Notes: generated by a model not told the origin, from the letters alone. DNA of 64,000 nt from an uncultured Aquimarina sp. (GCA_947498705.1 CANMLW010000004.1:186001-250000), one strand, 5' to 3'; shown: positions 27,801 through 38,280, counted from the first letter of the stretch. Made by a program: numbers and translations.

Positions 27801-28772
27801 TCAATTTAATTTGATTTCTTTGGTTGGAGTGTTTAACATTTTAGTGATTGCAGGAGTGCATCCATTTATCAATTCTGCCATAAATTCAAAATTCATTTCA
27901 GAAACTTCATCATCTACATGATGGTAATACTTATAATTTGTGAAATCGAATGTTGATATGGTCTGACATGGCACATTAAATTGTTGGAAAAAGGGATAAT
28001 TATCACTTCTCATAAAAAGCTGATACTCTTTTGCTTTTGGCAAATAACCTATTAACTCTGCCCCTACATATTCATTTATTTTCTTTGCCATATTCGATTT
28101 TTCAAAACCGGTAAGATATGCCTTATATGATTTATCATTTAAGGGCACCCCGATCATTTCAAAATTTACCATGGCATACAGATTAACTTCTTTATCTTTT
28201 AACACCTTTGCCAAATGCTTTGATCCTAATAATCCTTTTTCTTCTGCTCCAAATAACACGAAAAGAACGCTACGTTTATTATTTTTTAGCTTGGCTAATT
28301 GTTTGGCCAGTAAGATTACGGCCGTACTACCGGCTGCATTATCGTTTGCACCATTTGCGATAGAATCTCCATCTACTTCTTCACCTTTTCCTATATGATC
28401 AAAATGAGCTCCTATAATCACGAGCTCTTTTTGCAAAACAACATCTGTACCCTTCAAAAAACCAACTACATTAAACGTTTTTACTCCTTTTGCCTCAAAA
28501 GAATCTCTATAAGAATCAAAATAAGGAGCAATTCCATATTCCTTAAACTCCTTTTCTATAAATTCTGCCGCTTTCTCCAACCCTTCACTTCCTGTATCTC
28601 TTCCACCTAAATCGTCACTTGCCAGAAAACTGATAACACCATCTACTTCTGAAGCTGTAATTTTTTCTGCTTTATCATTTTCTTTATTAGTTACAAGCTG
28701 TGCAGTTGTTCTTTGCTTACAATTAATGAACAAAGCCAAAATTACGATACTGATAAAAATATTCTTTTTCAT
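27801..28772 (-). CDS. M28-family zinc peptidase, lipoprotein
   Basis: A 323-residue aminopeptidase-type protein with a lipobox (ALFINC, Cys18). The di-zinc site is visible: GAHFDHIG (His, Asp), ANGANDNAAGS (bridging Asp), FGAEEKGLLGS (Glu-Glu, catalytic base and ligand), then NFEMIG and the late YKYYHHVDD (His). It is expected on the periplasmic side or cell surface, releasing N-terminal amino acids from peptides. It is probably cotranscribed with the SDR gene; the pyruvate dehydrogenase genes lie upstream but behind a terminator. Confidence 0.9.
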   Translation of the reverse strand: MKKNIFISIVILALFINCKQRTTAQLVTNKENDKAEKITASEVDGVISFLASDDLGGRDTGSEGLEKAAEFIEKEFKEYGIAPYFDSYRDSFEAKGVKTFNVVGFLKGTDVVLQKELVIIGAHFDHIGKGEEVDGDSIANGANDNAAGSTAVILLAKQLAKLKNNKRSVLFVLFGAEEKGLLGSKHLAKVLKDKEVNLYAMVNFEMIGVPLNDKSYKAYLTGFEKSNMAKKINEYVGAELIGYLPKAKEYQLFMRSDNYPFFQQFNVPCQTISTFDFTNYKYYHHVDDEVSEMNFEFMAELINGCTPAITKMLNTPTKEIKLN

Positions 28773-28910
28773 ATGTCTATACTATTGTTTTAAATGTTGT
28801 ACTTCGACGTGGCTCAGTACGAACATATAACTCACCAAATAATCATTTTTAACACCTATTAAAAATTTATCATGGCTCGTTTCATAAGAAATGTGTTTTT
28901 GCTAAAGATA

Positions 28911-28942
28911 AAAAATCCTGCTTCGTAAGAAACAGGATTTTT
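28911..28942 (-). terminator. Terminator of the pyruvate dehydrogenase genes
   Basis: The stem AAAAATCCTG (28911-28920) / CAGGATTTTT (28933-28942) lies 24 nt after the E2 stop codon on the minus strand. On that strand the hairpin ends in a T run. Confidence 0.8.
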
Positions 28943-28965
28943 ATAAATATTATCGTAATTCTAGA

Positions 28966-30579
28966 TTAGGCTAGCATTGTAACCGGGTTTTCCAGATATT
29001 GTTGTAATGTTTGCAAAAACTGTGCTCCAGTTGCTCCATCCACTGTTCTATGATCACATGCTAAAGTAACTTTCATAGTGTTACCTACTACAATTTGACC
29101 GTTTTTAACTACTGGTTTCTCTACAATAGCCCCTACAGATAAAATAGCTGAATTTGGCTGATTGATAATAGAAGTAAATTCTTGAATACCAAACATACCT
29201 AAGTTAGATACGGTAAATGTACTACCACTCATTTCTTGCGGTGTCAATTTCTTATTACGTGCTCTTCCTGCCAAATCCTTAACTTTTGCACCTATTTGAG
29301 TTAATGACATTTGATCTGTAAAGGGCAATACAGGCACTACCAATCCATCAGGCACTGCAACCGCAACCCCAACACTAATATGCTTAGCATATCTGATTTC
29401 TGTATCTGTCCATTGCGTATTTACCTGCGGATGTTTACGTAACGCCATTGCACATGCCTTAACCACCATATCATTAAAGGATACTTTGGTATCTGGTATA
29501 GCATTAATATTTTTTCTTGAAGTCATTGCATTCTCCATATCCACCTCAATAGTCAAATAATAATGAGGCGCTGTGAATTTTGATGCAGACAAGCTTTTTG
29601 CGATGGCTTTACGCATTTGCGAATTCTTCACCTCTTCAAAACTTTCTTCTCCTGCCGGAGCGAAACTTTGAACTGCCGGAGATGCTACTTGCACACTTTC
29701 TTTGGCTGGTGCAGAAGTACTAACAGCAGCCGATGGTGTAAACGATTCTATATCTTTTTTTATAATACGTCCATTTTCACCAGTACCTTTTACCTGAGCA
29801 AGATCTATCCCTTTATCTGCTGCAATTTTCTTTGCTAATGGAGAGGCAAATATTCTACCTCCCTTGGCTTCACTATTACCAGATACTACTTCGGTTGCAG
29901 CTTGCTTCTCTTCTTTTACAGGAGAAGCTACTGATTTTGTCTCAGCCTTTGCAGGCACTCCACCTTTTAGGTTCGAAACATCCGTTCCCGCCGGACCAAT
30001 TATTGCCAACAAAGCATCTACAGGAGCAGTTTGTCCTTCTTCAATTCCAATATGCAACAAAGTTCCATTATAAAAAGACTCAAACTCCATTGTTGCCTTA
30101 TCGGTCTCTATTTCTGCAAGGATATCCCCTTCTTCTACAGCGTCTCCTACTTTTTTAAGCCATGTTGCCACGGTTCCTTCTTCCATAGTATCACTTAGCC
30201 TCGGCATCGTAATCACTTCTACTCCTTCTGGAGTTACTACTGCTTCTTCAGAAATGGCAAGTTCTTCTTCCTTATTTTCTTCTTTAGATGGTTCTTCGCC
30301 CGAAGTTGAATTTCCGTTTAATAATCCAGAAATATCTTCTCCTTCTTCTCCTATAATAGCAAGTAGTTGATCTACTGGAGCTGTTTCTCCTTCTTGGATC
30401 CCTACATGAAGTAATATCCCTTCATAAAAAGATTCAAACTCCATTGTAGCTTTATCAGTTTCTATTTCGGCAAGAATATCTCCTTCACTTACCTTATCTC
30501 CTTTTTTAACAAGCCATTTTGCAACCACGCCTTCTTCCATGGTATCGCTCAATCGCGGCATATTAATAACTGTAGCCAT
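28966..30579 (-). CDS. pdhC: Pyruvate dehydrogenase E2, dihydrolipoamide acetyltransferase
   Basis: A 537-residue E2 with two lipoyl domains. Each carries ETDKATMEFES; the lipoylated lysines are Lys43 and Lys161. A peripheral subunit-binding domain follows (ASPLAKKIAADKGIDLAQVK, near 245-280), then the catalytic acetyltransferase domain ending in DHRTVDGATGAQFLQTL with the active-site His and Asp. It transfers acetyl groups from E1 to CoA. It starts 6 nt after the E1 alpha gene. The second lipoyl domain repeats the first almost word for word. Confidence 0.95.
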   Translation of the reverse strand: MATVINMPRLSDTMEEGVVAKWLVKKGDKVSEGDILAEIETDKATMEFESFYEGILLHVGIQEGETAPVDQLLAIIGEEGEDISGLLNGNSTSGEEPSKEENKEEELAISEEAVVTPEGVEVITMPRLSDTMEEGTVATWLKKVGDAVEEGDILAEIETDKATMEFESFYNGTLLHIGIEEGQTAPVDALLAIIGPAGTDVSNLKGGVPAKAETKSVASPVKEEKQAATEVVSGNSEAKGGRIFASPLAKKIAADKGIDLAQVKGTGENGRIIKKDIESFTPSAAVSTSAPAKESVQVASPAVQSFAPAGEESFEEVKNSQMRKAIAKSLSASKFTAPHYYLTIEVDMENAMTSRKNINAIPDTKVSFNDMVVKACAMALRKHPQVNTQWTDTEIRYAKHISVGVAVAVPDGLVVPVLPFTDQMSLTQIGAKVKDLAGRARNKKLTPQEMSGSTFTVSNLGMFGIQEFTSIINQPNSAILSVGAIVEKPVVKNGQIVVGNTMKVTLACDHRTVDGATGAQFLQTLQQYLENPVTMLA

Positions 30580-30585
30580 AATTTA

Positions 30586-31584
30586 TTAAAGTTTGTGTGA
30601 TAAAAATGGGTAATCTTCCTGATCGTATACGACATCGTACATTACATTCTTTTCAGGAAATGGGGATTCTTCGGCAAATTTTTGACATTCTGCCACCCTA
30701 TCTTTCACTCTTTTGTCTATTATTTCAATTTCTTTCTCGGTAGCATATTCTTTCTCTTTAATAATATCCAAAACCTGAGTTATCGGATCTATTTTTTGAT
30801 ATTCTGCTACTTCTTCTTTTGTACGATATTTTTGAGCATCACTCATAGAATGTCCTCTATATCGGTATGTTTTTAATTCTAAAAATGTTGGTCCACCACC
30901 TGTTCTTGCACGTGTAATAGCTTCATCCATAGCCTCTGCAACTTTGATTGGATTCATTGCATCTACAGGTCCCGAAGGCATTTCATACCCTTGTCCTAGT
31001 TTCCAGATATCTGTGTGATTTGCCGTTCGTTCTACAGAGGTACCCATGGCATATCCGTTATTCTCTACACAAAATACTACAGGTAGATTCCAAAGCATAG
31101 CCAAATTAAACGTTTCATGTAACGACCCCTGACGAGCAGCTCCATCACCAAAAAACGTCAAAGTAACAGCACCATTCTTCTTATATTTATCTGCAAATGC
31201 AAGACCAGCTCCCAACGGGATTTGTCCACCTACAATACCATGACCTCCATAAAACCTGTGTTCTTTAGAAAAAATATGCATCGAACCTCCTAAACCTTGA
31301 GAAGTACCAGTCCCTTTACCATAAAGTTCTGCCATTACTCTTTTAGGATCTACTCCCATACCAATAGGCTGTACATGATTACGATATGCGGTTATCATCT
31401 TATCTTTGGTAAGATCCATGGCATGCAATGCTCCTGCCAAAATTGCTTCTTGACCATTATACAAGTGTAAAAAACCTCTTACTTTTTGCTGAATATAAAC
31501 TTGAGCTAGCTTATCCTCGAATTTTCTCCAGAAAAGCATTTCTTCGTACCAATTTAGGTAAACATCTTTGGTTATCTTTTTCAT
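30586..31584 (-). CDS. pdhA: Pyruvate dehydrogenase E1 component, alpha subunit
   Basis: A 332-residue E1 alpha. The thiamine diphosphate motif GDGAARQGSLHETFNLAMLW...VENN (GDG to NN) is at about residues 140-175, and the phosphorylation-loop-like YRYRGHSMSDAQKYRTKEE near 240. It decarboxylates pyruvate together with E1 beta. The E1 beta gene is not in this operon; in flavobacteria it is commonly located elsewhere. It forms a two-gene unit with the E2 gene. A -7 box (TATTTTTG on the minus strand, 31672-31679) lies upstream. Confidence 0.95.
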   Translation of the reverse strand: MKKITKDVYLNWYEEMLFWRKFEDKLAQVYIQQKVRGFLHLYNGQEAILAGALHAMDLTKDKMITAYRNHVQPIGMGVDPKRVMAELYGKGTGTSQGLGGSMHIFSKEHRFYGGHGIVGGQIPLGAGLAFADKYKKNGAVTLTFFGDGAARQGSLHETFNLAMLWNLPVVFCVENNGYAMGTSVERTANHTDIWKLGQGYEMPSGPVDAMNPIKVAEAMDEAITRARTGGGPTFLELKTYRYRGHSMSDAQKYRTKEEVAEYQKIDPITQVLDIIKEKEYATEKEIEIIDKRVKDRVAECQKFAEESPFPEKNVMYDVVYDQEDYPFLSHKL

Positions 31585-31720
31585 TTATAATTGTACTGAT
31601 GTATGAGTAAAAAGCTAGTTTACAACTAACTTTCATTTAATTCCATTTTTCCATTCTTAAAGAACGAAAAGCAAAAATAGCATATTAGAAATTAAGGAAA
31701 AAGGAGATTGACTATAAATA

Positions 31721-32203
31721 TTACAAATATGAATTATCAAAAGTAAAAGGAAGAATATTTTCTAGCGATGAAGATTTAACAACCTTTCCTTTTTCGCCCA
31801 TAAAATAAATAGCTATTGGCTTTTTTTGTCTTAATTCATACTCTGCTATAGATTGCCTGCAAGCTCCACAAGGAGGCACCGGGGTCAATAACACATTATG
31901 TAACGATTTAGCAGTTATTGCCATTGCGACAATAGCTACTTTGGGAAAATTAGCACCCGCTGCATATATTGCCGTTCGTTCTGCACATAATCCCGAAGGA
32001 TAACAAGCGTTTTCTTGATTATTACCTAAAACAACTTCACCATTTTCTAATAAAAGAGCGGCTCCTACCAAAAAACTAGAATAGGGAGCATATGCTTTAT
32101 CCCTAATCAGAGTTGCTTCTTTCATGAGTTGCTGGACATTTCCTTCTAATTCATCACAAGAATCATACACTTCTAAAACCGAGGTAATTTCTACTTTTTT
32201 CAC
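31721..32203 (-). CDS. cdd: Cytidine deaminase
   Basis: A 160-residue homotetrameric-type cytidine deaminase. The catalytic zinc site is complete: CAERTAIYAA (Cys ligand and catalytic Glu) and PPCGACRQ (two Cys ligands). PYSSFLVGAALLLENGEVVL with NNQENA is the substrate-binding part. It salvages cytidine and deoxycytidine to uridines. It is a single gene between porV and pdhA, an arrangement seen in other flavobacteria. Confidence 0.95.
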   Translation of the reverse strand: MKKVEITSVLEVYDSCDELEGNVQQLMKEATLIRDKAYAPYSSFLVGAALLLENGEVVLGNNQENACYPSGLCAERTAIYAAGANFPKVAIVAMAITAKSLHNVLLTPVPPCGACRQSIAEYELRQKKPIAIYFMGEKGKVVKSSSLENILPFTFDNSYL

Positions 32204-32391
32204 TTACCGTTTTCTTTAAATTAGAAATAAGACATCCACAAAACTAACTAATACCAATAAAACTATCCGTTTTCATCACTTCTTCTAACATAAATTTAAG
32301 TAATCAATTCCTTATTTCGTATGAATATCTACTCTACAATAGGCCTGTTATACATTTAGATAAATCTGCATTCCGAAATAGTTAAAAATGC

Positions 32392-32429
32392 AAAAAGCAC
32401 TTAACTTTTTAAAGAATTAAGTGCTTTTT
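32392..32429 (-). terminator. Terminator of porV
   Basis: The perfect stem AAAAAGCACTTAA (32392-32404) / TTAAGTGCTTTTT (32417-32429) lies 39 nt downstream of the porV stop on the minus strand, ending in T5 on that strand. Confidence 0.85.
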
Positions 32430-32468
32430 ACCTTTAGGTATATTTTTATTACACCCAGTATATTTTAT

Positions 32469-33644
32469 TTAGTCATAATATTCGTCTCCAAAATTGAAAG
32501 ACAGTCCAAAACGAAGTGTTCCTTCTAGTGGGCTTCTTACTGCAGAAGTAGAGAATAAGTATGAGATATCAAGATTAACAATATTATATTTGAATCCTGC
32601 TCCTAAAGATAAAAACTTACGAGCTCCTTTTTCTTCACTTTCATTAAAATAACCTGCTCTAAAAGCAAATACATCCTGATACATATATTCTGCTCCCAAA
32701 GACCATGTCATTTCTTGTAACTCTTCGCTAAACCCATCTGGCGCATCTCCCCAAGAAGAGAAAATAGCTCCAATAGGATTTATATCATTGTATTTTTGAT
32801 TAGCGATATCTACATCTAAATCATCTACAACATTATCACCATTTCTATCTAAAGAAGTATCTAATGGGGTTGGCACTAACAATTTACTAATTTCAATAGA
32901 AGGTGTAATGCGATTTTCTTCATTAAGAATAAAGTCAAACGCACCTCCTAATCTAAAATTAGTTGGAATAAAGTTTTCCTGACCACTATCTCCATATGTT
33001 ATTTTTGGACCAATATTAGAAATTGCAGCTCCAGCTCTAACTCTACCATTAAATGAACTAAAAGCTATTTCATCACTTCTATAAAAACCAGCGATATCTA
33101 CTCCAAAACCAGATCCAGCAGTTGCGTCATCGTTTCCGGTAGTTTGCAATTTAAGATCAGAACGCAAATAACGCCCTGTTACAGACATCGAAGTTCTTTC
33201 ACTTAATTGCAACGCATAAGTTAAATCAAAAGTTAATTCATTTGGCTGTTGAATCAACCCTGCATCAGCAGCATTTTCTCTAAACTCTATTTCTCCTAAA
33301 CTAAAATATTTGAAACTTGCTGCAACGGCACTACGATCATTTATACGATTATAATAACTTACATTTCCCAAAAATATATCATTTACCAGATTGCTAAGAT
33401 AAGGAGTATAATTCACCCCAACCCCTTGCTTATTTTTTATAAACGCATATTTTGCGGGGTTCCATTGTTGAGAAAAAGCATCTGGAGAAGTAGCAACTCC
33501 CTGATCCGCAAGACCAGCTGCTCTAGCATCTGCTGCTATTAATAGAAACGGTACTGCGGTTGTAATTGCTCTGTTAGTTTCCTGAGCCTGTATTTTGCAT
33601 GTCAACATCGCACATACAAGACTAAGGGTCAATATTCTTTTCAT
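32469..33644 (-). CDS. porV: Type IX secretion outer-membrane protein PorV
   Basis: A 391-residue outer-membrane beta barrel of the PorV/LptO type with a signal peptide (residues 1-20). It has the family opening RAITTAVPFLLIAADARAAG and phrases such as ATSPDAFSQQWNPAKYAFIK, and ends in the barrel strand GTLRFGLSFNFG. PorV binds T9SS cargo at the Sov channel and shuttles it to the attachment complex; it would serve the RIP protein with its sorting tail. A -7 box TATATTTG (minus strand, 33667-33674) lies 22 nt upstream of the ATG. The usual neighbour porU is absent. Confidence 0.93.
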   Translation of the reverse strand: MKRILTLSLVCAMLTCKIQAQETNRAITTAVPFLLIAADARAAGLADQGVATSPDAFSQQWNPAKYAFIKNKQGVGVNYTPYLSNLVNDIFLGNVSYYNRINDRSAVAASFKYFSLGEIEFRENAADAGLIQQPNELTFDLTYALQLSERTSMSVTGRYLRSDLKLQTTGNDDATAGSGFGVDIAGFYRSDEIAFSSFNGRVRAGAAISNIGPKITYGDSGQENFIPTNFRLGGAFDFILNEENRITPSIEISKLLVPTPLDTSLDRNGDNVVDDLDVDIANQKYNDINPIGAIFSSWGDAPDGFSEELQEMTWSLGAEYMYQDVFAFRAGYFNESEEKGARKFLSLGAGFKYNIVNLDISYLFSTSAVRSPLEGTLRFGLSFNFGDEYYD

Positions 33645-34497
33645 ATCATTTAAAAATTGAGTTGGACAAATATATAGTTATTTAGTTATCTAAGAATAAG
33701 CATTATCTTATTTTATCATTATTGATTGTTTATAAACGTTAATTTTATTGATATCTTATATTTTACTCTAATTTCTTGAAATTACTTTTCAAACAACATC
33801 CTCATTCTTCTACTTCTAATACAAATAAATTTTATCCAAACAACCTCATTAATCTCAGCGTACACAACGCTTTTGGGTTAAAAATATCGCCGCAAGATAA
33901 ACTAATATTACATTAACATGTATACGTTTTAACTAATTTTTTTAACATAAAACTTTCAACTATCTTCCTTCGCTTCATTTACCAATACCTACTTGTATTT
34001 GTACATAATTTCTCACAACAAAGAAACACTTTACCTTATTTACATCAAAAAAAACTTCATAAAAAATTACAAATACACACTTTTATTCAGAATTAACATC
34101 TAAAAAACCACTATTTTAAATTTTTCTAAAATGAATTAATAATCATTCCAATTAACCTACTTCAAAACACCATTTTAATAGTTATTTTCACCTAATTACC
34201 GACCAAAAACGTCGTTAACCTGGTTACAAATCAATGTGTTTACCCCTTGATTTTAAAGGAACATTCTATTTATTAATTCATTTGCACCTCTCAAATCAAA
34301 TAGATCAAAATCTATTTTCATAAAAAACTCAGCTTTTCTTCAAAAAAGCATAATAAAGACCAAAATATTCCGTTAAACCATCATTATTATTCATATAAAG
34401 ACATATGAATCCATAATATTTTGAAATATTTAGGGGAACTTTAACGTTTATTATTTATATTGCGAGCCCTAATTTCTACTTTAACGAACTTAAGATT
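33645..34497. other. 853-nt non-coding spacer where porU usually lies
   Basis: Very AT-rich; I see no open frame or decayed protein sequence on either strand. It separates the divergent porV and gldJ. No repeat or mobile element is evident. Confidence 0.6.
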
Positions 34498-36174
34498 ATG
34501 AAAAAAGTGTTTATTATTAAGTCGCTAATGGCACTTTGCGTTAGCGTTTTACTTATTAGTTGTTCCAAAAATGACTACGGGAGCAGCTCTAGAGCTACAG
34601 GCTGGAAATACAACTCGAAAGATGGTGGTTTTCAGGTAGCTACAAATTACAAAGAACAGGAAACTGGACCAGGTTTGGTTTTTATTGAAGGAGGTACATT
34701 CACCATGGGACGCGTACAAGACGACGTTATGCATGACTGGAACAACACCCCTACACAACAACATGTTCAGTCTTTTTATATGGACGAAACAGAAGTTACC
34801 AATATAATGTATCTGGAGTACCTGGACTGGCTTAAAGGAGTTTATCCTCCCACAGAACCTAAATACAGAAACATATACTATGGAGCGCTTCCAGACACTC
34901 TAGTATGGAGAAACCGCCTTGGTTTTAATGAAATGATGACAAATAACTATTTACGTCATCCCGCATATGCGAACTACCCGGTTGTTGGAGTTAACTGGAT
35001 TCAGGCAGTTGAATTTAGTAATTGGAGAACAAACCGAGTAAACGAAAGAATTCTTGAAGAAGAAGACGTTATTAAAAAGAATGCTCCTTTTGAAGATGTT
35101 TCTGCAGAAAGCACTTTTGACACAGAGACCTACCTTAATGTACCTACACAAACATATGGAGGTAATGATGAAGCTATTCGAGGAGGAAGAAATTCACAAC
35201 GTTACGAAAAAAATAATGACTCAACAGGCTTATATATCCAACGAAAAGATGGATTGCTTTTACCAAAATACAGACTTCCAACTGAAGCTGAATGGGAATA
35301 CGCTGCACTTGGTCTTGTTGAAATAAGAAGTTACAACATTTACCGAGGAAGAAAAAAATATCCATGGAACGGAAAATACACTCGTTCTGGCCAAAGAAGA
35401 ACAAGAGGAGATCAATTAGCCAACTTCAAACAAGGTGATGGTGATTATGGTGGTATTGCTGGATGGAGTGATGACGGTGCTGATATTACAGCACCTGTAA
35501 AATCATACAACCCTAATGATTATGGACTATACGATATGGCTGGAAATGTTGCAGAATGGGTAGCTGACGTATACAGACCAATCGTTGATGACGAGTATAA
35601 TGATTTTAATTACTACAGAGGAAACGTTTACACCAAAAACGCTATTAACCCAGATGGTACTGTAAAAATTGTAATGACAGACTCTATTGTATATGATACT
35701 TTAAGTAATGGTAAAATTGTAGCACGTGTATTACCTGGAGGTATCCTTCAAGTTCCTATAGATGAGAACGAAACATACATGCGAACTAATTTTGACCAGA
35801 GTGACAATAGAAACTATAGAGATGGAGACAAAAGTTCATCTAGATACTATGAAGCTTATCAAGACGGGACGCTTCCAAACAAAAGAATGTACAATGCCCC
35901 TATACATTATGTGGGACCAGATGCAGAAGATAGTTTAAAAATGGATCGTCGTTATGACGAGTCAAGTAAGAGAACAACTATCGTAGATGACAATGTTAGA
36001 GTGTATAAAGGAGGGTCTTGGAAAGACAGAGCCTACTGGTTAGATCCAGCCCAAAGAAGATTCATGCCGCAAGACATGTCTACAGATTACATTGGATTTA
36101 GAAACGCAATGTCGCGAGTAGGAACAAAAGCAAGAAAGCAAAAAACACCTAGACACCAAAAACCTAAAAAATAA
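34498..36174 (+). CDS. gldJ: Gliding motility / type IX secretion lipoprotein GldJ
   Basis: A 558-residue outer-membrane lipoprotein (lipobox SVLLISC, Cys22). After SSRATGWKYNSKDGGF, typical of GldJ, comes an FGE-sulfatase-like domain (GPGLVFIEGGTFTMGR; DETEVTNIMYLEYLDW; LPTEAEWEYAALG; NPNDYGLYDMAGNVAEWVAD; KGGSWKDRAYWLDPAQRRF), without obvious catalytic cysteines. GldJ works with GldK in the T9SS outer-membrane ring and is required for gliding. The basic tail (KARKQKTPRHQKPKK) is part of the normal C-terminal region. murF follows beyond a terminator. Confidence 0.95.
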   Translation: MKKVFIIKSLMALCVSVLLISCSKNDYGSSSRATGWKYNSKDGGFQVATNYKEQETGPGLVFIEGGTFTMGRVQDDVMHDWNNTPTQQHVQSFYMDETEVTNIMYLEYLDWLKGVYPPTEPKYRNIYYGALPDTLVWRNRLGFNEMMTNNYLRHPAYANYPVVGVNWIQAVEFSNWRTNRVNERILEEEDVIKKNAPFEDVSAESTFDTETYLNVPTQTYGGNDEAIRGGRNSQRYEKNNDSTGLYIQRKDGLLLPKYRLPTEAEWEYAALGLVEIRSYNIYRGRKKYPWNGKYTRSGQRRTRGDQLANFKQGDGDYGGIAGWSDDGADITAPVKSYNPNDYGLYDMAGNVAEWVADVYRPIVDDEYNDFNYYRGNVYTKNAINPDGTVKIVMTDSIVYDTLSNGKIVARVLPGGILQVPIDENETYMRTNFDQSDNRNYRDGDKSSSRYYEAYQDGTLPNKRMYNAPIHYVGPDAEDSLKMDRRYDESSKRTTIVDDNVRVYKGGSWKDRAYWLDPAQRRFMPQDMSTDYIGFRNAMSRVGTKARKQKTPRHQKPKK

Positions 36175-36215
36175 TACCGTATTTAAAACTTAAGTTCGTT
36201 ATAAATTAAATACTG

Positions 36216-36249
36216 AAAGCCCTGCATACACAATATGACAGGGCTTTTT
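36216..36249 (+). terminator. Terminator between gldJ and murF
   Basis: The stem AAAGCCCTG (36216-36224) / CAGGGCTTT (36239-36247) is followed by T residues, 42 nt after the gldJ stop and 17 nt before the murF start. Confidence 0.85.
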
Positions 36250-36266
36250 AATACTTGTAGACCAAA

Positions 36267-37547
36267 ATGACCATTAGCCAAATTCACAAACTGTTCTTAA
36301 AAAACAATAGTATCTGTACCGATACTAGAAAAATTAAACCTAACGACATCTTCTTTGCCTTGAAAGGAGAAAATTTTAACGGAAATGAATATGCCACTAA
36401 AGCGTTAGAACTAGGCGCTATGTATTCTATAATAGACGAACCAAAATTTAACACTTCTAAAAAACACATCCTTGTTGAAGACGCGTTAAAAACACTTCAA
36501 GATCTTGCTCAATATCATAGAAAATACTTAAACACCCCTATAATTGCCCTTACTGGCAGTAACGGAAAGACCACTACAAAAGAGCTAATCCACTGCGTAT
36601 TAGCCTCAAAATTTAACACCACAGCAACTTTTGGCAACCTAAACAACCATATTGGTGTTCCATTAACACTTCTATCAATGGACAAAAACACTCAAATTGG
36701 CATTATAGAAATGGGAGCAAATCATATAGGTGAAATTGACTTTTTATGCAATATAGCTCTACCAGATTATGGCTATATCACTAACATTGGTAAAGCGCAT
36801 CTGGAAGGATTTAAAAGCATAGAAGGCGTTTTAAAGGGAAAAACTGAACTCTACAGACACTTAGAAAAGAATTATAAATTAGCATTTCTAAACCTTGACG
36901 ACAACAAATTAACCAAAGCCTCAAGCAACCTAAACACTTATAGCTTCTCTACTTCAAAAAAACACAGTGACACTATAATAACTCTAAAAAGTATATCTTC
37001 AAAAGTAGAGGTTACCTATAAAAACGAAATTATTAAAAGTAACCTAGTAGGATCTTACAACTATTCAAATATTGCAGCAGCAATAACCATAGGAGATTAT
37101 TTCAAAATCCCTTCAAATAAAATAAAGGATGCTATAGAATCATACACCCCTTCAAATAACCGCTCTCAAATAATAAAAAAAGAAAACTACACTATTATTC
37201 TAGATGCATACAACGCAAACCCATCCAGCATGGAGGTAGCTATCGATAATTTTAACAACCAAAAAGAAGAATCAAAAATTGCTTTTTTAGGAGATATGTT
37301 TGAATTAGGTACAGAAGCACAGACAGAACACCAAAAAATTGTTAATCAAATTTGCAATACGACTGCCAAAGAAATCTACTTAATCGGAAACCTATTTTTC
37401 AACACCGAATCAACAGATCCACGTATCAAAAAATTCAAAACGTTTGAAGAACTTAGAATTGAAAAACAAATAAAACTACAACATAATACCATCCTTATTA
37501 AAGGCTCAAGAGGAATGAAATTAGAAAGAATTGTAGACCTTTTGTAA
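36267..37547 (+). CDS. murF: UDP-N-acetylmuramoyl-tripeptide--D-alanyl-D-alanine ligase
   Basis: A 426-residue Mur ligase that adds D-Ala-D-Ala to the peptidoglycan precursor. It has the P-loop ALTGSNGKTTTKELIH near residue 95, NHIGVPLTLLSM, IIEMGANHIGEIDFL, the NPSSMEVAIDNF loop and FLGDMFELG. The N-terminal domain is the usual small UDP-binding one (DTRKIKPNDIFFALKG). The gldJ-murF order is common in flavobacteria. Here the dcw cluster is not adjacent. Confidence 0.95.
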   Translation: MTISQIHKLFLKNNSICTDTRKIKPNDIFFALKGENFNGNEYATKALELGAMYSIIDEPKFNTSKKHILVEDALKTLQDLAQYHRKYLNTPIIALTGSNGKTTTKELIHCVLASKFNTTATFGNLNNHIGVPLTLLSMDKNTQIGIIEMGANHIGEIDFLCNIALPDYGYITNIGKAHLEGFKSIEGVLKGKTELYRHLEKNYKLAFLNLDDNKLTKASSNLNTYSFSTSKKHSDTIITLKSISSKVEVTYKNEIIKSNLVGSYNYSNIAAAITIGDYFKIPSNKIKDAIESYTPSNNRSQIIKKENYTIILDAYNANPSSMEVAIDNFNNQKEESKIAFLGDMFELGTEAQTEHQKIVNQICNTTAKEIYLIGNLFFNTESTDPRIKKFKTFEELRIEKQIKLQHNTILIKGSRGMKLERIVDLL

Positions 37548-38280
37548 AAAAAATCATATAATCCAATTGTACAATTGTGTTTACCAGACTATAACTAGAA
37601 CTAACCATTATTACCAACAAAAAAGGTCTTACCACAATATCGAACACTAAAACCCGTCTTTGCAACACAAAAAAACCCTACAGAATGTACTTATAACCAA
37701 CCTTTTTACACCAAAGTAACTTCTCAAAAATTGTTAAAATACTATCACGAGTAATTTATCAATAATTCAATAATATCCCAAAATAATTGAAGCAACCAAA
37801 AAATAGAGAATATTTATTATTGGAAAATAAAAAAATTAGCAAAATAACCATAATAACCTCATAGGCGAAAATGTTAATATTCTTCCAAGAATGTGTGTAT
37901 TTAATATCAACATTTACCTTGCAAATAAGATTAACTCTTTTTAATGATACTAAAATACCTATGAGTAGTATTATATTCACTCTTATGGTGCTAGTGTCAC
38001 ATCTCTAGAATAAATTAGATGTCTATTAATAATAAATCGTTAAATATGAATTAAAAAAAGCAAAAGTTACCATTTCACATCCTAATCATTTTATAACTAA
38101 TTTTAGTAGTAGTGTTTTTTATTATTGGAACACTATACAAAAGAGCATTATCGACTAAGATTAGGAAAAAGACAAACAATCAAATTTAAATCGTTCATCT
38201 ATTTCAAAAAACATTGAATGAAATTTTAGGAAAGCAATTAAAATCAAATTAATTATTTTAAACTTTAACATTACAAACTA
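37548..38280. other. 733-nt spacer upstream of the SusC gene
   Basis: AT-rich, with no credible gene. A short inverted repeat TAGTGTT (38110-38116) / AACACTA (38129-38135) lies upstream of the SusC gene. The region probably holds the promoter and a long leader of the SusC/SusD operon, but no clear -7/-33 pair could be chosen. Confidence 0.5.

Noticed and set aside
29832..30158. A 108-codon plus-strand frame opposite pdhC
   Set aside because: Leu/Gln-rich shadow of the Ala/Glu-rich linker region in E2; no start context.
37759..37980. A 73-residue hydrophobic open frame on the minus strand
   Set aside because: It lies in a very AT-rich spacer, has no recognisable features beyond hydrophobicity expected from A/T codons, and has no gene context.
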